In this document: one piece after another, positions 45,805-55,752 of the stretch | Layout of the letters: the number at the start of each line of letters is the position of its first letter | Position numbering within the stretch: the stretch's first letter is position 1 | Source of the DNA: Acinetobacter ursingii DSM 16037 = CIP 107286 | GTDB lineage: Bacteria; Pseudomonadota; Gammaproteobacteria; Pseudomonadales; Moraxellaceae | Assembly: GCF_000368825.1 (NCBI RefSeq) | Contig: NZ_KB849719.1 | Coordinates: 1 to 64,000, forward strand | Length of the DNA stretch: 64,000 nt | Direction of reading: 5' to 3' | Notes under the pieces: generated by a model | Seen by the model: only the letters and a program-made list of their open reading frames with translations | What the model was told of the DNA's origin: nothing | The model's database searches: none | Position numbers and translations under genes: made by a program

Positions 45805-46452
45805 TTATTCCAGCGTTTTTAAGCGTTCAATAATGTTGGAATAATGTTCCTGTGTTGTTCGGTAGTTATTTTGCAAACTAGAGATATTTTTTTTAAGACT
45901 GGTCATATTCTGGTCGTTTTGATTGAGCTGATCTTTTAGACGTTGCGGGATACTACTCTCGCCCTTGCGTAGATATTCCATTTCCTGACGTTTAAACAAA
46001 ATACGATCGCTTTGCAATTGTCTCAATTGATCTTGTTGTGATTGGATTTGCTTCTTAATCCCAGACAAAGCCTGATTTTGTTTTTCAGTCGCAATAGCAA
46101 CATTGCCATAAGCACGTTTAAGTTTTAAATCTTGCTCACGCTGCCGCGCTTGTGCTTCACGTTGAGTGGACTGACGTAAGTCGGCTTCTGCATTATACGG
46201 TCGATTACGACGAATCACCTGCATATTACTATCCAAAGCCTCATAACCATAACGGATATGTGCAGGTGTTACAGAACTACTAATATTGGCAATGCCTTTT
46301 TGATCGTAATATCGATACCATATAGCATGTGATTGTGGATTGGCTGCATAAAGCAAAGGCATCCATAACAATAGACCACATATAATAATGAAATGACGAG
46401 TCATCTGTTTGGATACTTCTAGAAGCTTTCGACGAGTCACTCGACTATTCAT
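45805..46452 (-). CDS. Secreted coiled-coil protein, unknown function
   Basis: About 215 aa from ATG 46452, which has GGGGAAA just upstream. An unusually long basic N-region precedes the hydrophobic 'HFIIICGLLLWMPLLYA' (cleavage near residue 36). 'AIWYRYYDQKGIANISSSVTPAHIRYGYEALD' resembles the short DUF4124-type beta motif. From about residue 90 to the end it is heptad-rich coiled coil ('ALSGIKKQIQSQQDQLRQLQ', 'MTSLKKNISSLQNNYRTTQE'). Probably periplasmic. Sits between the efflux adaptor and the divergent pil-chp locus; function unknown. Confidence 0.75.
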   Translation of the reverse strand: MNSRVTRRKLLEVSKQMTRHFIIICGLLLWMPLLYAANPQSHAIWYRYYDQKGIANISSSVTPAHIRYGYEALDSNMQVIRRNRPYNAEADLRQSTQREAQARQREQDLKLKRAYGNVAIATEKQNQALSGIKKQIQSQQDQLRQLQSDRILFKRQEMEYLRKGESSIPQRLKDQLNQNDQNMTSLKKNISSLQNNYRTTQEHYSNIIERLKTLE

Positions 46453-46703
46453 GACTTTCCCCAAATAAACTTGACTAAATTACTTATTTTTAAATATTAA
46501 TAAGGTTATATTAGTTGTAATTTATCCAATTAAAAATAGGAATAACTCAAAAAAAAATCATAAGTCCTTTTAAAATGTGATTGGTTTGGTGATATTTAGA
46601 AAAAATGTGTTTTAGCTTGAGAAAACCTTCATTGAAAACGCAAGTAATAATATGTTAAAAAAGGTCATAATCTGTAAAAACAATGAAAGCCCCAATCATC
46701 GGC

Positions 46704-46709
46704 TATAAT
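46704..46709 (+). promoter_or_regulatory. Candidate -10 box of the pil-chp operon
   Basis: Exact TATAAT, about 49 nt upstream of the pilG ATG, in the AT-rich 305-nt divergent region (46453-46757). No good -35 lies 16-18 nt upstream, so an activator may be needed. The rest of this region shows nothing else recognised. Confidence 0.4.
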
Positions 46710-46757
46710 CAGTTTCAGTTATTGTTAGTAATGAATAAATGGGGAAAGGATCATTAA

Positions 46758-47141
46758 ATGGAAGACAAATTTCAAAATCTTAAAGTCATGGTAATTGATG
46801 ATTCAAAAACCATTCGCCGAACCGCCGAAACGTTACTACAACGCGAAGGATGTGAGGTGATTACTGCTGTAGATGGCTTTGAGGCGCTCTCAAAAATAGC
46901 TGAAGCGAATCCTGATATCGTTTTTGTAGATATCATGATGCCGCGTTTAGATGGTTATCAGACCTGTGCATTGATCAAAAATTCACAGAGTTATCAAAAT
47001 ATTCCGGTGATTATGCTATCGAGTAAAGATGGTTTATTTGATCAGGCCAAAGGTCGTATTGTCGGTTCAGATGAATATTTGACCAAGCCTTTTAGTAAAG
47101 ATGAATTATTAAACGCTATTCGAAATCACGTAAATACATAA
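46758..47141 (+). CDS. pilG: Twitching-motility response regulator PilG
   Basis: 127 aa, single CheY-like receiver. Acidic pocket 'MVIDDSKTIRR' (D14, D15), phospho-acceptor D58 in 'VFVDIMMPRLDGY', and the conserved Lys in 'YLTKPFSK'. In Pseudomonas PilG stimulates pilus extension and cAMP production on surface contact. First gene of the Pil-Chp locus with a GGGGAAAGG ribosome site upstream. Confidence 0.95.
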   Translation: MEDKFQNLKVMVIDDSKTIRRTAETLLQREGCEVITAVDGFEALSKIAEANPDIVFVDIMMPRLDGYQTCALIKNSQSYQNIPVIMLSSKDGLFDQAKGRIVGSDEYLTKPFSKDELLNAIRNHVNT

Positions 47142-47168
47142 ATTAAAGAAAAGTGTTGGGGACATAAA

Positions 47169-47537
47169 ATGGCACGTATTTTAATTGTAGATGATTCACC
47201 AACCGAAACATTTCGTTTTAGAGAAATATTAACAAAACACGGTTTTGAGGTGATTGAAGCATCTAATGGCGCTGATGGGGTGACCATGGCACAGGCTGAA
47301 CAGCCTGATTTGGTGTTGATGGATGTCGTAATGCCAGGGGTCAACGGTTTTCAGGCGACTCGTGAAATTAGTCGTGGTGAAAATACCAAGCATATTCCAG
47401 TGGTAATCGTAAGTACTAAAGATCAGGCAACAGATCGTGTCTGGGGAAAACGTCAGGGTGCACGTGACTATCTGACCAAACCGATTGAAGAAAGCCAACT
47501 TATAGACGTGATTAAACAACACCTTAATCTGGAATAG
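47169..47537 (+). CDS. pilH: Twitching-motility response regulator PilH
   Basis: 122 aa, single receiver domain. 'ILIVDDSPTETFRFREIL' opens the fold; phospho-acceptor D52 in 'VLMDVVMPGVNGFQATRE'; conserved Lys in 'YLTKPI'. PilH is the second CheY of the system and counterbalances PilG, favouring retraction or draining phosphate. 27 nt after pilG. Confidence 0.95.
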   Translation: MARILIVDDSPTETFRFREILTKHGFEVIEASNGADGVTMAQAEQPDLVLMDVVMPGVNGFQATREISRGENTKHIPVVIVSTKDQATDRVWGKRQGARDYLTKPIEESQLIDVIKQHLNLE

Positions 47538-47542
47538 TCATC

Positions 47543-48079
47543 ATGGCTGCTAATGGATTTATCGAATTGCTTCGATTGGCAAAACGTGGCAATCGAAGCT
47601 ACGCTTCTAACCAAAATGAAGTCAACCGGTGGTCAGGTATAGCCTTTGAGATGATGGGGCAATATTTTGTTGCGCCTCTGGGGGAGGTGATGGAAGTCAT
47701 TTACCCTCCTAAATATACCCCAGTTCCAAATGCCCAAGCTTGGGTGCGCGGGCTGGCGAATATTCGGGGAAGACTACTCTCAGTTTCTGATTTAACACAT
47801 TTTGTCTCTGGGCAACGTGCTCCATTTTCGCCTAGCCAAAAAGTGTTATGTATTAGTCATAATGACCACTATGTCGGTTTAGTTGTAGATCAGGTTTTGG
47901 GTATTCAGCACTTTAATAAGCACAGCTTTTTTTCTAAAAGTGATGAGCTGGATCAAAAATTAAAAGATTATTGTCAAGGTTATTTCTATCAGCATAACCA
48001 ACGTTGGCATGTCTTTTTATTTAGTCAGCTGCTGAAAAATCCACAATATATGAATGCTTCAGCAAAATTTATAAATTAA
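47543..48079 (+). CDS. pilI: CheW-like adaptor PilI
   Basis: 178 aa. CheW domain with 'WSGIAFEMMGQYFVAPLGEVMEVIYPP', 'VPNAQAWVRGLANIRGRLLSVSDL' (the ligand-binding beta hairpin) and 'HYVGLVVDQVLGIQHF'. Links the PilJ receptor to the ChpA kinase. 5 nt after pilH, strong operon coupling. Confidence 0.92.
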   Translation: MAANGFIELLRLAKRGNRSYASNQNEVNRWSGIAFEMMGQYFVAPLGEVMEVIYPPKYTPVPNAQAWVRGLANIRGRLLSVSDLTHFVSGQRAPFSPSQKVLCISHNDHYVGLVVDQVLGIQHFNKHSFFSKSDELDQKLKDYCQGYFYQHNQRWHVFLFSQLLKNPQYMNASAKFIN

Positions 48080-48126
48080 ATTCGTACGCAATTAAGTAAA
48101 TCACGCGTATTCAGGGGAGAAGCTGT

Positions 48127-50208
48127 ATGGGCTTTAAACTAAAAAAGAAAAACACAGCTGAAAGTGCGAGTAAGAAAAACGGTTCTGCATTTTTTGCCAA
48201 GATTCAAGCTCAAATTGAGCTGATTTCACAAATGTTCGGTGATAGTAAAAAAACGAGACCGATCATTTATTCAGCGATTATTTTTCTTTTTCTATCAACG
48301 ATAACGTTGATTTACTTATTTTATAGCGTACCGCGGAATAATGAATTAACTCGTAGTCTGGGGCAACTGCGCTTATTGTCTCAAACTATTCCACGACAAG
48401 CGACAGAGTCAACTGCATCGGGTTCACCTGAGGCAATTGCGAGCCTGAAAAAATCGCAGGAACAGTTTGCGCAAAATCTGGAAAATGTACAGGACATCTA
48501 TGGTGCATCTTCTGAGGAATTTAAAAAGGTCGATCAACTCTGGAAGAATGTATCGACCAATGTAGATTTGATTACGTCTCAACAAAAGCTGATCAATCAA
48601 CTTTATGACACCAATATCGCGATTGGTGAGTCGATTCCAGGGATTCAGGCAGAATATAACCTGATGGTAGATCAGATGGCTCGTCTGAATATGCCAAGTA
48701 GTCAGGTGGTGATTGCCAAGAACCAAGTATTTATTGCAGAGCGTATTTTACGTTCTATCAGTTCTGTATTGGTGGGCACAGAAAATGCCCGTGCATCAGC
48801 AGATGACTTTAGTGCCGATATTGAAACCTTTGGTGCTTATTTAAATGCACAGTTAAATGGTAGTGCTGACTTGGGTGTTGAACGTATTAGCGATCCAAGT
48901 TTACGTGAATCTGTCGATAGTATTAAATCTGAGTATGATGAAGTTTTAAAAACAGCAGCATCAACGGTATTTAAAAATGCCAACCAGATTGTAAAAGTCC
49001 GCCAAGCGTCTTCACAGATTTTCTCTCAATCTGATGATATGTTGAAATCTTTGAATAATCTTTCAGATAAAGCAGATTCTGGCTGGTCAAGTGTTATTCC
49101 AGCAGTTTTATTACTCCTATTCCTTACAGGTTTTATCTTATCCGTTGCTCGTTTATTGGCGATTCGTAATTTGTTGGAAAAAAATCGTGTAACGCGTTTA
49201 CAGGATGAATATGACCGTAACCAAAATGCGATTTTACGTTTACTTGATGAAATTGCCGATTTGGCTGATGGTGATTTACGTTCGTATGCAACGGTATCAG
49301 AAGATTTTACTGGTGCAATTGCTGACTCGATCAACTTCGCAATTGATCAATTACGTGATCTGGTATCACGTATTACGGATACGTCTCAGGAAGTGGCGCG
49401 TTATACACAAAATACGCAGACCATTACCAATCAGTTAGCGGAAGCCTCTGAGCATCAGGCACAAGAAATTGCAGGTGCATCTGCTGCGATTAACGAAATG
49501 GCGGTGTCAATCGATCAGGTATCTGCGAACGCTGCTGAGTCAGCAGAGGTTGCGGAACGTTCGGTACAAATTGCATCCAATGGTGCTGACGTTGTAAACC
49601 GTTCGATTGTGGGTATGGATACGATTCGTGAACAGATTCAGGAAACATCGAAACGTATTAAACGTTTGGGTGAGTCTTCGCAAGAAATTGGGAACATCGT
49701 CTCGCTCATTAATGATATTGCCGACCAAACTAACATTCTCGCATTGAATGCTGCAATTCAGGCATCGATGGCAGGGGAAGCGGGCCGTGGTTTTGCGGTA
49801 GTTGCCGATGAGGTTCAGCGTCTTGCAGAACGTTCTGCATCTGCAACCAAGCAGATTGAAGGCTTGGTTAAAACCATTCAGACCGATACCAATGAAGCTG
49901 TAATTTCTATGGAACAGACCACTTCTGAGGTGGTTCGTGGGGCGAATTTGGCGAAAGATGCGGGGGTTGCGCTTGATGAAATTCAAAGCGTATCTAACAA
50001 CTTGGCTAAATTGATTGCAAACATTTCCAATGCTGCAAAACTTCAGTCTGCATCGGCGAGTCATATTGCCAATACCATGAACGTCGTACAGGAAATTACC
50101 TCACAAACCACGACTGCAACTTTTGATACGGCACGTTCGGTTTCTGAACTGGCCAATATGGCAGAGTCATTGCGTGAGTCTGTATCTGACTTTAAGTTAC
50201 CTGAATAA
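48127..50208 (+). CDS. pilJ: Methyl-accepting chemotaxis receptor PilJ
   Basis: 693 aa. Two membrane helices (about 46-66 '[20 protein letters not shown]', and about 325-346) bound a periplasmic sensor region with PilJ-type helical repeats. Cytoplasmic part: HAMP-like segment, methylation helices and the signalling tip '[20 protein letters not shown]' (about 540-560, MCP hairpin). Senses pilin or surface contact in Pseudomonas and signals to ChpA. GGAGA ribosome site before ATG 48127. Confidence 0.95.
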   Translation: MGFKLKKKNTAESASKKNGSAFFAKIQAQIELISQMFGDSKKTRPIIYSAIIFLFLSTITLIYLFYSVPRNNELTRSLGQLRLLSQTIPRQATESTASGSPEAIASLKKSQEQFAQNLENVQDIYGASSEEFKKVDQLWKNVSTNVDLITSQQKLINQLYDTNIAIGESIPGIQAEYNLMVDQMARLNMPSSQVVIAKNQVFIAERILRSISSVLVGTENARASADDFSADIETFGAYLNAQLNGSADLGVERISDPSLRESVDSIKSEYDEVLKTAASTVFKNANQIVKVRQASSQIFSQSDDMLKSLNNLSDKADSGWSSVIPAVLLLLFLTGFILSVARLLAIRNLLEKNRVTRLQDEYDRNQNAILRLLDEIADLADGDLRSYATVSEDFTGAIADSINFAIDQLRDLVSRITDTSQEVARYTQNTQTITNQLAEASEHQAQEIAGASAAINEMAVSIDQVSANAAESAEVAERSVQIASNGADVVNRSIVGMDTIREQIQETSKRIKRLGESSQEIGNIVSLINDIADQTNILALNAAIQASMAGEAGRGFAVVADEVQRLAERSASATKQIEGLVKTIQTDTNEAVISMEQTTSEVVRGANLAKDAGVALDEIQSVSNNLAKLIANISNAAKLQSASASHIANTMNVVQEITSQTTTATFDTARSVSELANMAESLRESVSDFKLPE

Positions 50209-50356
50209 GCGTGAAGTGACTTTTGGGGCAGACTTCGGGATGTCCCAAATTAAAAAATGCATCGTCAAGATGGCTTCTTGAGAAGGAAGTCACTTGCGTG
50301 ATGGTGGTAGATCAAGTTTCACCATCAAGGGTGGATAAACGAAAGAAGCCTTCGTT
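50209..50356 (+). other. Structured pilJ-chpA spacer
   Basis: 148 nt without a gene. It contains a 9-bp inverted pair AAGTGACTT (50214-50222) / AAGTCACTT (50287-50295) enclosing a hairpin TTGGGGCA..TGTCCCAA (50223-50248), then a second perfect hairpin GATGGTG..CACCATC (50300-50306 / 50320-50326). No T run, so not a terminator; perhaps an RNase or ribosome-control element adjusting ChpA levels. P. aeruginosa has pilK here. Confidence 0.5.
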
Positions 50357-53300
50357 ATGAAAGAAATATTAAAACATCTTGTTGAAAAAATAAGCTTACC
50401 TGAAGACAGTTTTCTTGATCAGGATGAAGAAATTCTTGAAATTTTTATTGAAGAATTAGAAGAAATTTTTCAAGAATTGGGTCAACTTATTCCGCAGTGG
50501 GTGGCTGATTCTGATGAGCAGCAGGTTTTAGCGGACGTTCGTCGCCATTTTCATACTCTAAAAGGGTCTGGTCGAATGGTGGGGGCGAAATCTTCCAGTG
50601 AACTGGCGTGGACAGTTGAAGAAGCACTCAATCGAATTATTGCCAAAACTTTGCCATTAAGTGCAGATTTACAACGTTTTGTGCAAGTGGTATTTAATGT
50701 TTATCGTTTTAAATTTTATCATGATTTTAAAAATACCCAGCCACACTCTATCGATATTCGTCCATTGGTTTTGTTGGGACAGCAGTTACAACACCAACAA
50801 GACGTCGAGCCTGCTTTAGAAGAATTACTCGATTTAGCTGAACAGTTAAATACAGAATCTGGAATTACAGGGCTCGAAATTCAGCAACAACAGATCATTG
50901 AAGCTGAACAGCCAGTTGAAGTAGAGCCTGCTGCCATAGCTGACACCTGTGTGGACGCAGTTGCTTCATCAGATGATAGTCTGATTGAAGAAACCATGGC
51001 GATTTTCCTTGAAGAAGCAGAAGAACATCTACAAACAATTGATACTTTTTTACAGCAAGATGAGCCATCAGATCAAAGTTATAATCAATTGATTCGCGCT
51101 TTGCATACTTTGCGCGGTAGTTCATCGATGGCGCATATTCAGCAAGTATTTGAAGCCAGCAGCAAGGTAGAAACGCTGTTTAAAACCTTGATGCAAGATG
51201 AGCTTGAGTCGACTTCAAATGAAACAGCGCTCTTAACCCACTACGCTGAATTTGTTCGAGATTATCTACATACACTGCACCAAAAGGGCTCTCAACAACA
51301 GCTTGACAAAATTGATCAAAAATTTAATCAAGCATGGGAAAACTATGGCTTTAATATCGAAGAAATCGCACATGAAGCACAGCATCCACAAGGTGTTGTC
51401 ACTTCACTATTGCAATTAGATATTGAAAATCTACTGAATGCAGACTATGAGTTTGAAAAACGCGTCAAACTGGAATTCCCTGTCTATATTCAAGCATTGA
51501 TTACCGAGGCAAGTTCTTTAATTGAGCATACGCATAATCGAGCAGCTCAAGGCGTTCATGATTATGTCTTGCAATTAAAGCCTGCTTATGAACAATTACT
51601 TGAAAAACCTGAATTACTGCATCTGGATTATGCCTTTGATATTTTTGGACAGGCACACCAGCAAGTCATTCATTTATTTGATACCTTGGCAGCAGGGCAG
51701 CGAGTAAGCTTGGGACAAGAGCAACTCAATGTGATTCATGAGTTGCAAGACTTTGTTCAACAAGATATTGAAACAGCGATTACGGATAAGAAAGTATCAT
51801 CTGAGCTAAGTGCTGATAAAGTAAGTGCTGAACCTGAGACTGTTTCCATTGAGCCTGTTGCGGTATCAGAGCCAAATGTTTCAACATTTGATTTATCGTC
51901 AATTTCTGCACGTATTCAACAAGATCATCAGCACCTAGATTCAGAGCAAGCCAATCGTAATTTCGATGCAGACCTTCTCGATATCTTTTTAGAAGAAGCT
52001 GATGAGCTGTTGGTCGGTATTGACGCAGACTTAAACACTTGGTCGCAGCAACAAAGTAATACGTCTGCCTTGAATAATTTGATGCGCTATTTACACACCT
52101 TAAAAGGTGGCGCAAATATGGTTCAGGCAACCCATATGGGACTGATTGCGCATGAGTTAGAAACCATTTATCAACGCTTGATTCATGGGCAAATACATTC
52201 TTCTGAAAATATGATACAGATTATTCGTCTGGTACAAGATGATATTGCTGATCGGATTCAAACGTTGCGTGATGAAGCAGTAGATTATCCAGCGACAGAA
52301 GTGATTGAGTTGCTTGGAAATATTGAGCAGGTTCTACAAGGGGTACCACAGCAACAGCCTGAGAGTGCAACGCGGACTACTTCTGTTGATAGTACCTTGG
52401 CGCAAGTTGTTGCTGAGCCACCAACTGAAGTTGTTGAGCATGAATTAACGGCAGATCATCTTGAATCAGTTGCTCTTGGTGAACCAACATCAGGCGTGGA
52501 GTCTGATGCAGTTGTTGCTGAGGAACAATTACAGGATTCGACTTCCGCTGCGAATGATGCGCTAGAAAGTCAAGCATCGATTTCAAATACCAATGTTGAT
52601 ATCGATAATACCAAACCGTATCAAGATACAGATCCTGATGATGTTCAATCTTTGGTGGAAGCGACTTTCTATGAAGAAGCGGCAGAGTTGCTTGATGCTG
52701 GACAGCAACTTCTCAATCGCTGGTTTGATGAACGGACTAACCGAAGTATTTTGCTTCAATTGCAACGTACAGTGCATAGCTTAAAAGGTGGTGCACGAAT
52801 GGCAGAATTAGAGCCTGTTGCAGTAATTGCCTCACATCTTGAAAATGCCTTTGAGCAATTTGCAGTAAAAGCCTTTAGTTCCAATGCTTATGACCATCTC
52901 TTGCTGACGGCATTTACATGGTTAAAGGCAGCTATTTTTGAACGTTCATATAATAACTATGATGGTTTAAAGCATACCTTAGAACGTCTTGAATTTGTCG
53001 ATACCAATGCGCAAATTCCAACTAAACTGGCTCGCGCGGATCTATTCTCGCAAGAACAAGTGATGGAGTTTGTACAGGGAGATGGTACAGAACCGCCATC
53101 TATGCTGGGTGAATGGGACAACACCGTACAGGCTGATGATTCAAATGAGATGATCCGTGTTTCTGCGGATCTGATCGAAAAAATGATTAACTTGTCTGGT
53201 GAAAATGCCATTAACCGTTCGCGTATCGAAATGGATTTGGGACAGTTAGGCAATACACTGGTCGAAATGGAATTGGCGATTCAACGTTTGGCAGATCAGT

Positions 53301-54982
53301 TACGCCGAATGGAAGGCGAATTAGAAAGTCAGATTATCGCCAAGCATGGGGCAGAAAACTTACGTTATATCGACTTTGACCCATTAGAAATGGATCAATA
53401 TTCATCATTGAATCAACTGTCAAAATCACTTGCTGAATCTGCATCGGATTTGGTTGACTTCAAAACCACATTATCCGACAAAATTCGTGATACAGAAGGT
53501 TTGTTATTACAACAATCACGTATTCAGGCTGAAATTCAGGAAAGTCTGATGCGTACCCGATTAGTTCCGTTCTCACGACTTTTACCTCGCTTACAGCGTA
53601 TTGTGCGTCAGACTGCAAGTAGTTTGAACCGTCCAGCTGAATTGGTGGTCAATAATACCGAAGGCGAACTGGATCGAAATATCTTGGAACGCTTGGTCAC
53701 GCCACTTGAACACATGCTGCGAAATGCAGTCGATCATGGGGTAGAAGATCGTGAAGAGCGTTTAAAACTGGGTAAACCTGAAATAGGGCGTATTGAGCTA
53801 AATATTAGCCGCCAAGGAACAGATGTTCTGGTGAGCTTTAGCGATGATGGTAAAGGTATTGATGTTAATAAAATCAAAGCCAAAGCTTTAGAAAATGGTT
53901 TGATGACTGAGGATCAAAAACTCGAAGCACAGGAAATTTTGCAGTACATTTTCCATCCTGGGTTTAGTACAGCGACCTCAGTGACCCAAATTTCAGGACG
54001 TGGTGTTGGTCTGGATGTGGTGCAAAGTAGTATTAAGGCGCTTGGTGGTCATGTTAGTGTCGATTCAACATTCGGCTCTGGTACCACTTTTACTATTCGT
54101 GTACCAACGACTGTGGCAGTGAGTGATGCACTCATGGTGAAAGTCGGTGATCAGCAATTTGCCTTGCCTTTGGCTCAGATTGACCGAATTGTGCGTATTG
54201 CGCCTGCAACTCTTGAACGCTATTTCCATGGTCAGGATGATTATTTTAATATCGATAATACTCCATATCGTTTACGTTATCTGGCGGAGTTTGTCAGCAA
54301 TCAGCCTATTCCAAAATTATCTGGTATTGCACATTCATTACCTGTGTTATTGGTTAAAGGCGCGCATGGTCAGACCATTGCGTTATTGGTCGATCAATTG
54401 GTCGGTTCGCGTGCACAAATTGTAGTGAAACCAATCGGACGACAGTTCGCAAGTATTGGCGCTGTTGCTGGGGCGACAATTTTAGGTGATGGTCATGTTT
54501 GTCTCATTCTGGATGGACAAAACATTGCACGTCAGATCCAATCGACACAACGTAATAAACAAGTTGTTGAAGGCAGAGAAAAAACACGTCATACCGATGA
54601 ACGTCGTCTGATCATGATCGTAGATGACTCGGTGACTGTCCGTAAAGTTACTTCGCGGCTACTGGAACGTCAGGGCTTTGATGTGGTGACGGCCAAAGAT
54701 GGTGTCGACGCCATGGAACAGCTTGAAAATGTCAAACCTGATTTGATGTTGCTGGATATTGAAATGCCTCGCATGGATGGTTTTGAGGTGACTAATCTGG
54801 TACGCCATCATGAGTTACATCAGGATATGCCAATTATCATGATCACATCACGTACTGGTGAAAAACATCGTGAACGTGCATTGTCACTTGGCGTAACGCA
54901 TTACATGGGTAAACCGTTCCAAGAATCAGAATTGCTTGAGAATATTGAAGCATTACTTGAAACAGCTTCAGGGAGTTACTGA
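50357..54982 (+). CDS. chpA: Hybrid chemosensory histidine kinase ChpA
   Basis: 1541 aa. Four histidine phosphotransfer domains with phospho-His at H66 ('FHTLKGSG'), H250 ('LHTLRGSS'), H580 ('LHTLKGGA') and H807 ('VHSLKGGA'), then P3 dimerisation, HATPase ('EHMLRNAVDHG' about 1118, 'GRGVGLDVV'), CheW-like domain and a C-terminal receiver with phospho-acceptor D1467 ('LLDIEMPRMDG'). Pseudomonas ChpA has eight such Hpt-type domains and about 2470 residues, so this is a compact form. Phosphorylates PilG and PilH. Overlaps the next gene by one base. Confidence 0.95.
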   Translation: MKEILKHLVEKISLPEDSFLDQDEEILEIFIEELEEIFQELGQLIPQWVADSDEQQVLADVRRHFHTLKGSGRMVGAKSSSELAWTVEEALNRIIAKTLPLSADLQRFVQVVFNVYRFKFYHDFKNTQPHSIDIRPLVLLGQQLQHQQDVEPALEELLDLAEQLNTESGITGLEIQQQQIIEAEQPVEVEPAAIADTCVDAVASSDDSLIEETMAIFLEEAEEHLQTIDTFLQQDEPSDQSYNQLIRALHTLRGSSSMAHIQQVFEASSKVETLFKTLMQDELESTSNETALLTHYAEFVRDYLHTLHQKGSQQQLDKIDQKFNQAWENYGFNIEEIAHEAQHPQGVVTSLLQLDIENLLNADYEFEKRVKLEFPVYIQALITEASSLIEHTHNRAAQGVHDYVLQLKPAYEQLLEKPELLHLDYAFDIFGQAHQQVIHLFDTLAAGQRVSLGQEQLNVIHELQDFVQQDIETAITDKKVSSELSADKVSAEPETVSIEPVAVSEPNVSTFDLSSISARIQQDHQHLDSEQANRNFDADLLDIFLEEADELLVGIDADLNTWSQQQSNTSALNNLMRYLHTLKGGANMVQATHMGLIAHELETIYQRLIHGQIHSSENMIQIIRLVQDDIADRIQTLRDEAVDYPATEVIELLGNIEQVLQGVPQQQPESATRTTSVDSTLAQVVAEPPTEVVEHELTADHLESVALGEPTSGVESDAVVAEEQLQDSTSAANDALESQASISNTNVDIDNTKPYQDTDPDDVQSLVEATFYEEAAELLDAGQQLLNRWFDERTNRSILLQLQRTVHSLKGGARMAELEPVAVIASHLENAFEQFAVKAFSSNAYDHLLLTAFTWLKAAIFERSYNNYDGLKHTLERLEFVDTNAQIPTKLARADLFSQEQVMEFVQGDGTEPPSMLGEWDNTVQADDSNEMIRVSADLIEKMINLSGENAINRSRIEMDLGQLGNTLVEMELAIQRLADQLRRMEGELESQIIAKHGAENLRYIDFDPLEMDQYSSLNQLSKSLAESASDLVDFKTTLSDKIRDTEGLLLQQSRIQAEIQESLMRTRLVPFSRLLPRLQRIVRQTASSLNRPAELVVNNTEGELDRNILERLVTPLEHMLRNAVDHGVEDREERLKLGKPEIGRIELNISRQGTDVLVSFSDDGKGIDVNKIKAKALENGLMTEDQKLEAQEILQYIFHPGFSTATSVTQISGRGVGLDVVQSSIKALGGHVSVDSTFGSGTTFTIRVPTTVAVSDALMVKVGDQQFALPLAQIDRIVRIAPATLERYFHGQDDYFNIDNTPYRLRYLAEFVSNQPIPKLSGIAHSLPVLLVKGAHGQTIALLVDQLVGSRAQIVVKPIGRQFASIGAVAGATILGDGHVCLILDGQNIARQIQSTQRNKQVVEGREKTRHTDERRLIMIVDDSVTVRKVTSRLLERQGFDVVTAKDGVDAMEQLENVKPDLMLLDIEMPRMDGFEVTNLVRHHELHQDMPIIMITSRTGEKHRERALSLGVTHYMGKPFQESELLENIEALLETASGSY

Positions 54983-55434
54983 TGGCGATTGATAAAAAAG
55001 TAACCGCGCAGATTGATCAGCAGGAGCTTCAACACTTAATTAGTGTCTCGACTGGATTTATTGATGCTTATATCATTGAATGTCGTGATCAGGTGCCGAT
55101 GCTATTACCGCAAAACATTGTATTGTCGGCGCTTGATACCAAGGTTGATGCTGAGTCGATAGAATGGCATGATTTGAAATTGCCTATTTATTCAGTTAAT
55201 CATCCTAATATTACTCAAGGGGTCGCTTTGGTCATAGAAGGGGATGATGTTGCGCAACGTTTTGCCTTAATCTGTGACAGCATGCCGCAGACGATTCGTT
55301 TGCGTATTTCAGAAGTGGTCGATGAAGAGGAAACAACATCTGATCCAATGGTATTTAAGCGAGTTAAAATTGCCGATCAGCATTTCCATGTTCCGCATCT
55401 GGAAAATATTCAAAAAAGTTTAGGTGTTTTATAA
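54982..55434 (+). CDS. Second CheW-like protein of the Pil-Chp system (ChpC-like)
   Basis: 150 aa; starts inside the chpA stop (TGATG). A CheW fold with 'DAYIIECRDQVPMLLPQNIVLSA' and 'NITQGVALVIEGDDVAQRFALICDSMPQTIRLRISEVVD'. In Pseudomonas ChpC is the second CheW adaptor, coupling extra receptors to ChpA. The sequence is weakly conserved, so the assignment leans on position. Followed by a terminator. Confidence 0.8.
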   Translation: MAIDKKVTAQIDQQELQHLISVSTGFIDAYIIECRDQVPMLLPQNIVLSALDTKVDAESIEWHDLKLPIYSVNHPNITQGVALVIEGDDVAQRFALICDSMPQTIRLRISEVVDEEETTSDPMVFKRVKIADQHFHVPHLENIQKSLGVL

Positions 55435-55444
55435 ACTTAACCAC

Positions 55445-55537
55445 CTAAAATGGCAAACCCCAGTTGAAATCACTGGGGTTTGTTTTATCGTGGTGACTTA
55501 GATTGAAATATTCACAAAAATATCTACAGTTTTTCAT
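55445..55537 (-). CDS. Possible 30-aa ORF downstream of rtcB
   Basis: ATG 55537 follows a textbook AAGGAG with 6-nt spacing; the 30-codon frame has two Cys near the start (M-K-N-C-R-Y-F-C) and ends in TAG at 55445. Its last twelve codons are also the terminator stem, as in the VOC gene. Too short to confirm; it could be a real micro-peptide or chance. Confidence 0.3.
   Translation of the reverse strand: MKNCRYFCEYFNLSHHDKTNPSDFNWGLPF
55454..55487 (+). terminator. Bidirectional terminator after pil-chp and rtcB operons
   Basis: Perfect 11-bp stem CAAACCCCAGT / ACTGGGGTTTG, loop TGAAATC, then TTTT. It lies 19 nt past the CheW-like stop and also ends the convergent rtcB transcript. Confidence 0.92.
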
Positions 55538-55568
55538 GCGCTGCTCCTTATAGATCGCTAGATTAAAA

Positions 55569-55733
55569 TTATTCACACCATCTTTTAGACTTTAGCAATT
55601 GTTTGGTTTGCTGACGTTCACGTCGATGTTGTGCTTTGGGTTTTTCAGTTTCATGCATTCCGCCTTTATGTAACAAAGGCGATAAAGCCACCTGATTTCT
55701 CACTTTGACTTTGGATCGTTTGCCTAGTTTCAT
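55569..55733 (-). CDS. Small basic protein co-transcribed with rtcB, 54 aa
   Basis: ATG 55733 with GGAG 8 nt upstream, 19 nt after the rtcB stop. Highly basic: starts M-K-L-G-K-R-S-K-V-K-V-R, then 'NQVALSPLLHKGGMHE', then a Lys/Arg/Gln-rich tail. The 'NPVA/NQVA..SPLLxKGGxH' pattern recalls a family of small basic bacterial proteins of unknown function (DUF7230-like, from memory). The basic charge fits RNA or ribosome binding. It is probably real and part of the RNA-repair operon. Confidence 0.65.
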   Translation of the reverse strand: MKLGKRSKVKVRNQVALSPLLHKGGMHETEKPKAQHRRERQQTKQLLKSKRWCE

Positions 55734-55752
55734 GGTTAAGCTCCGAGTTAAA

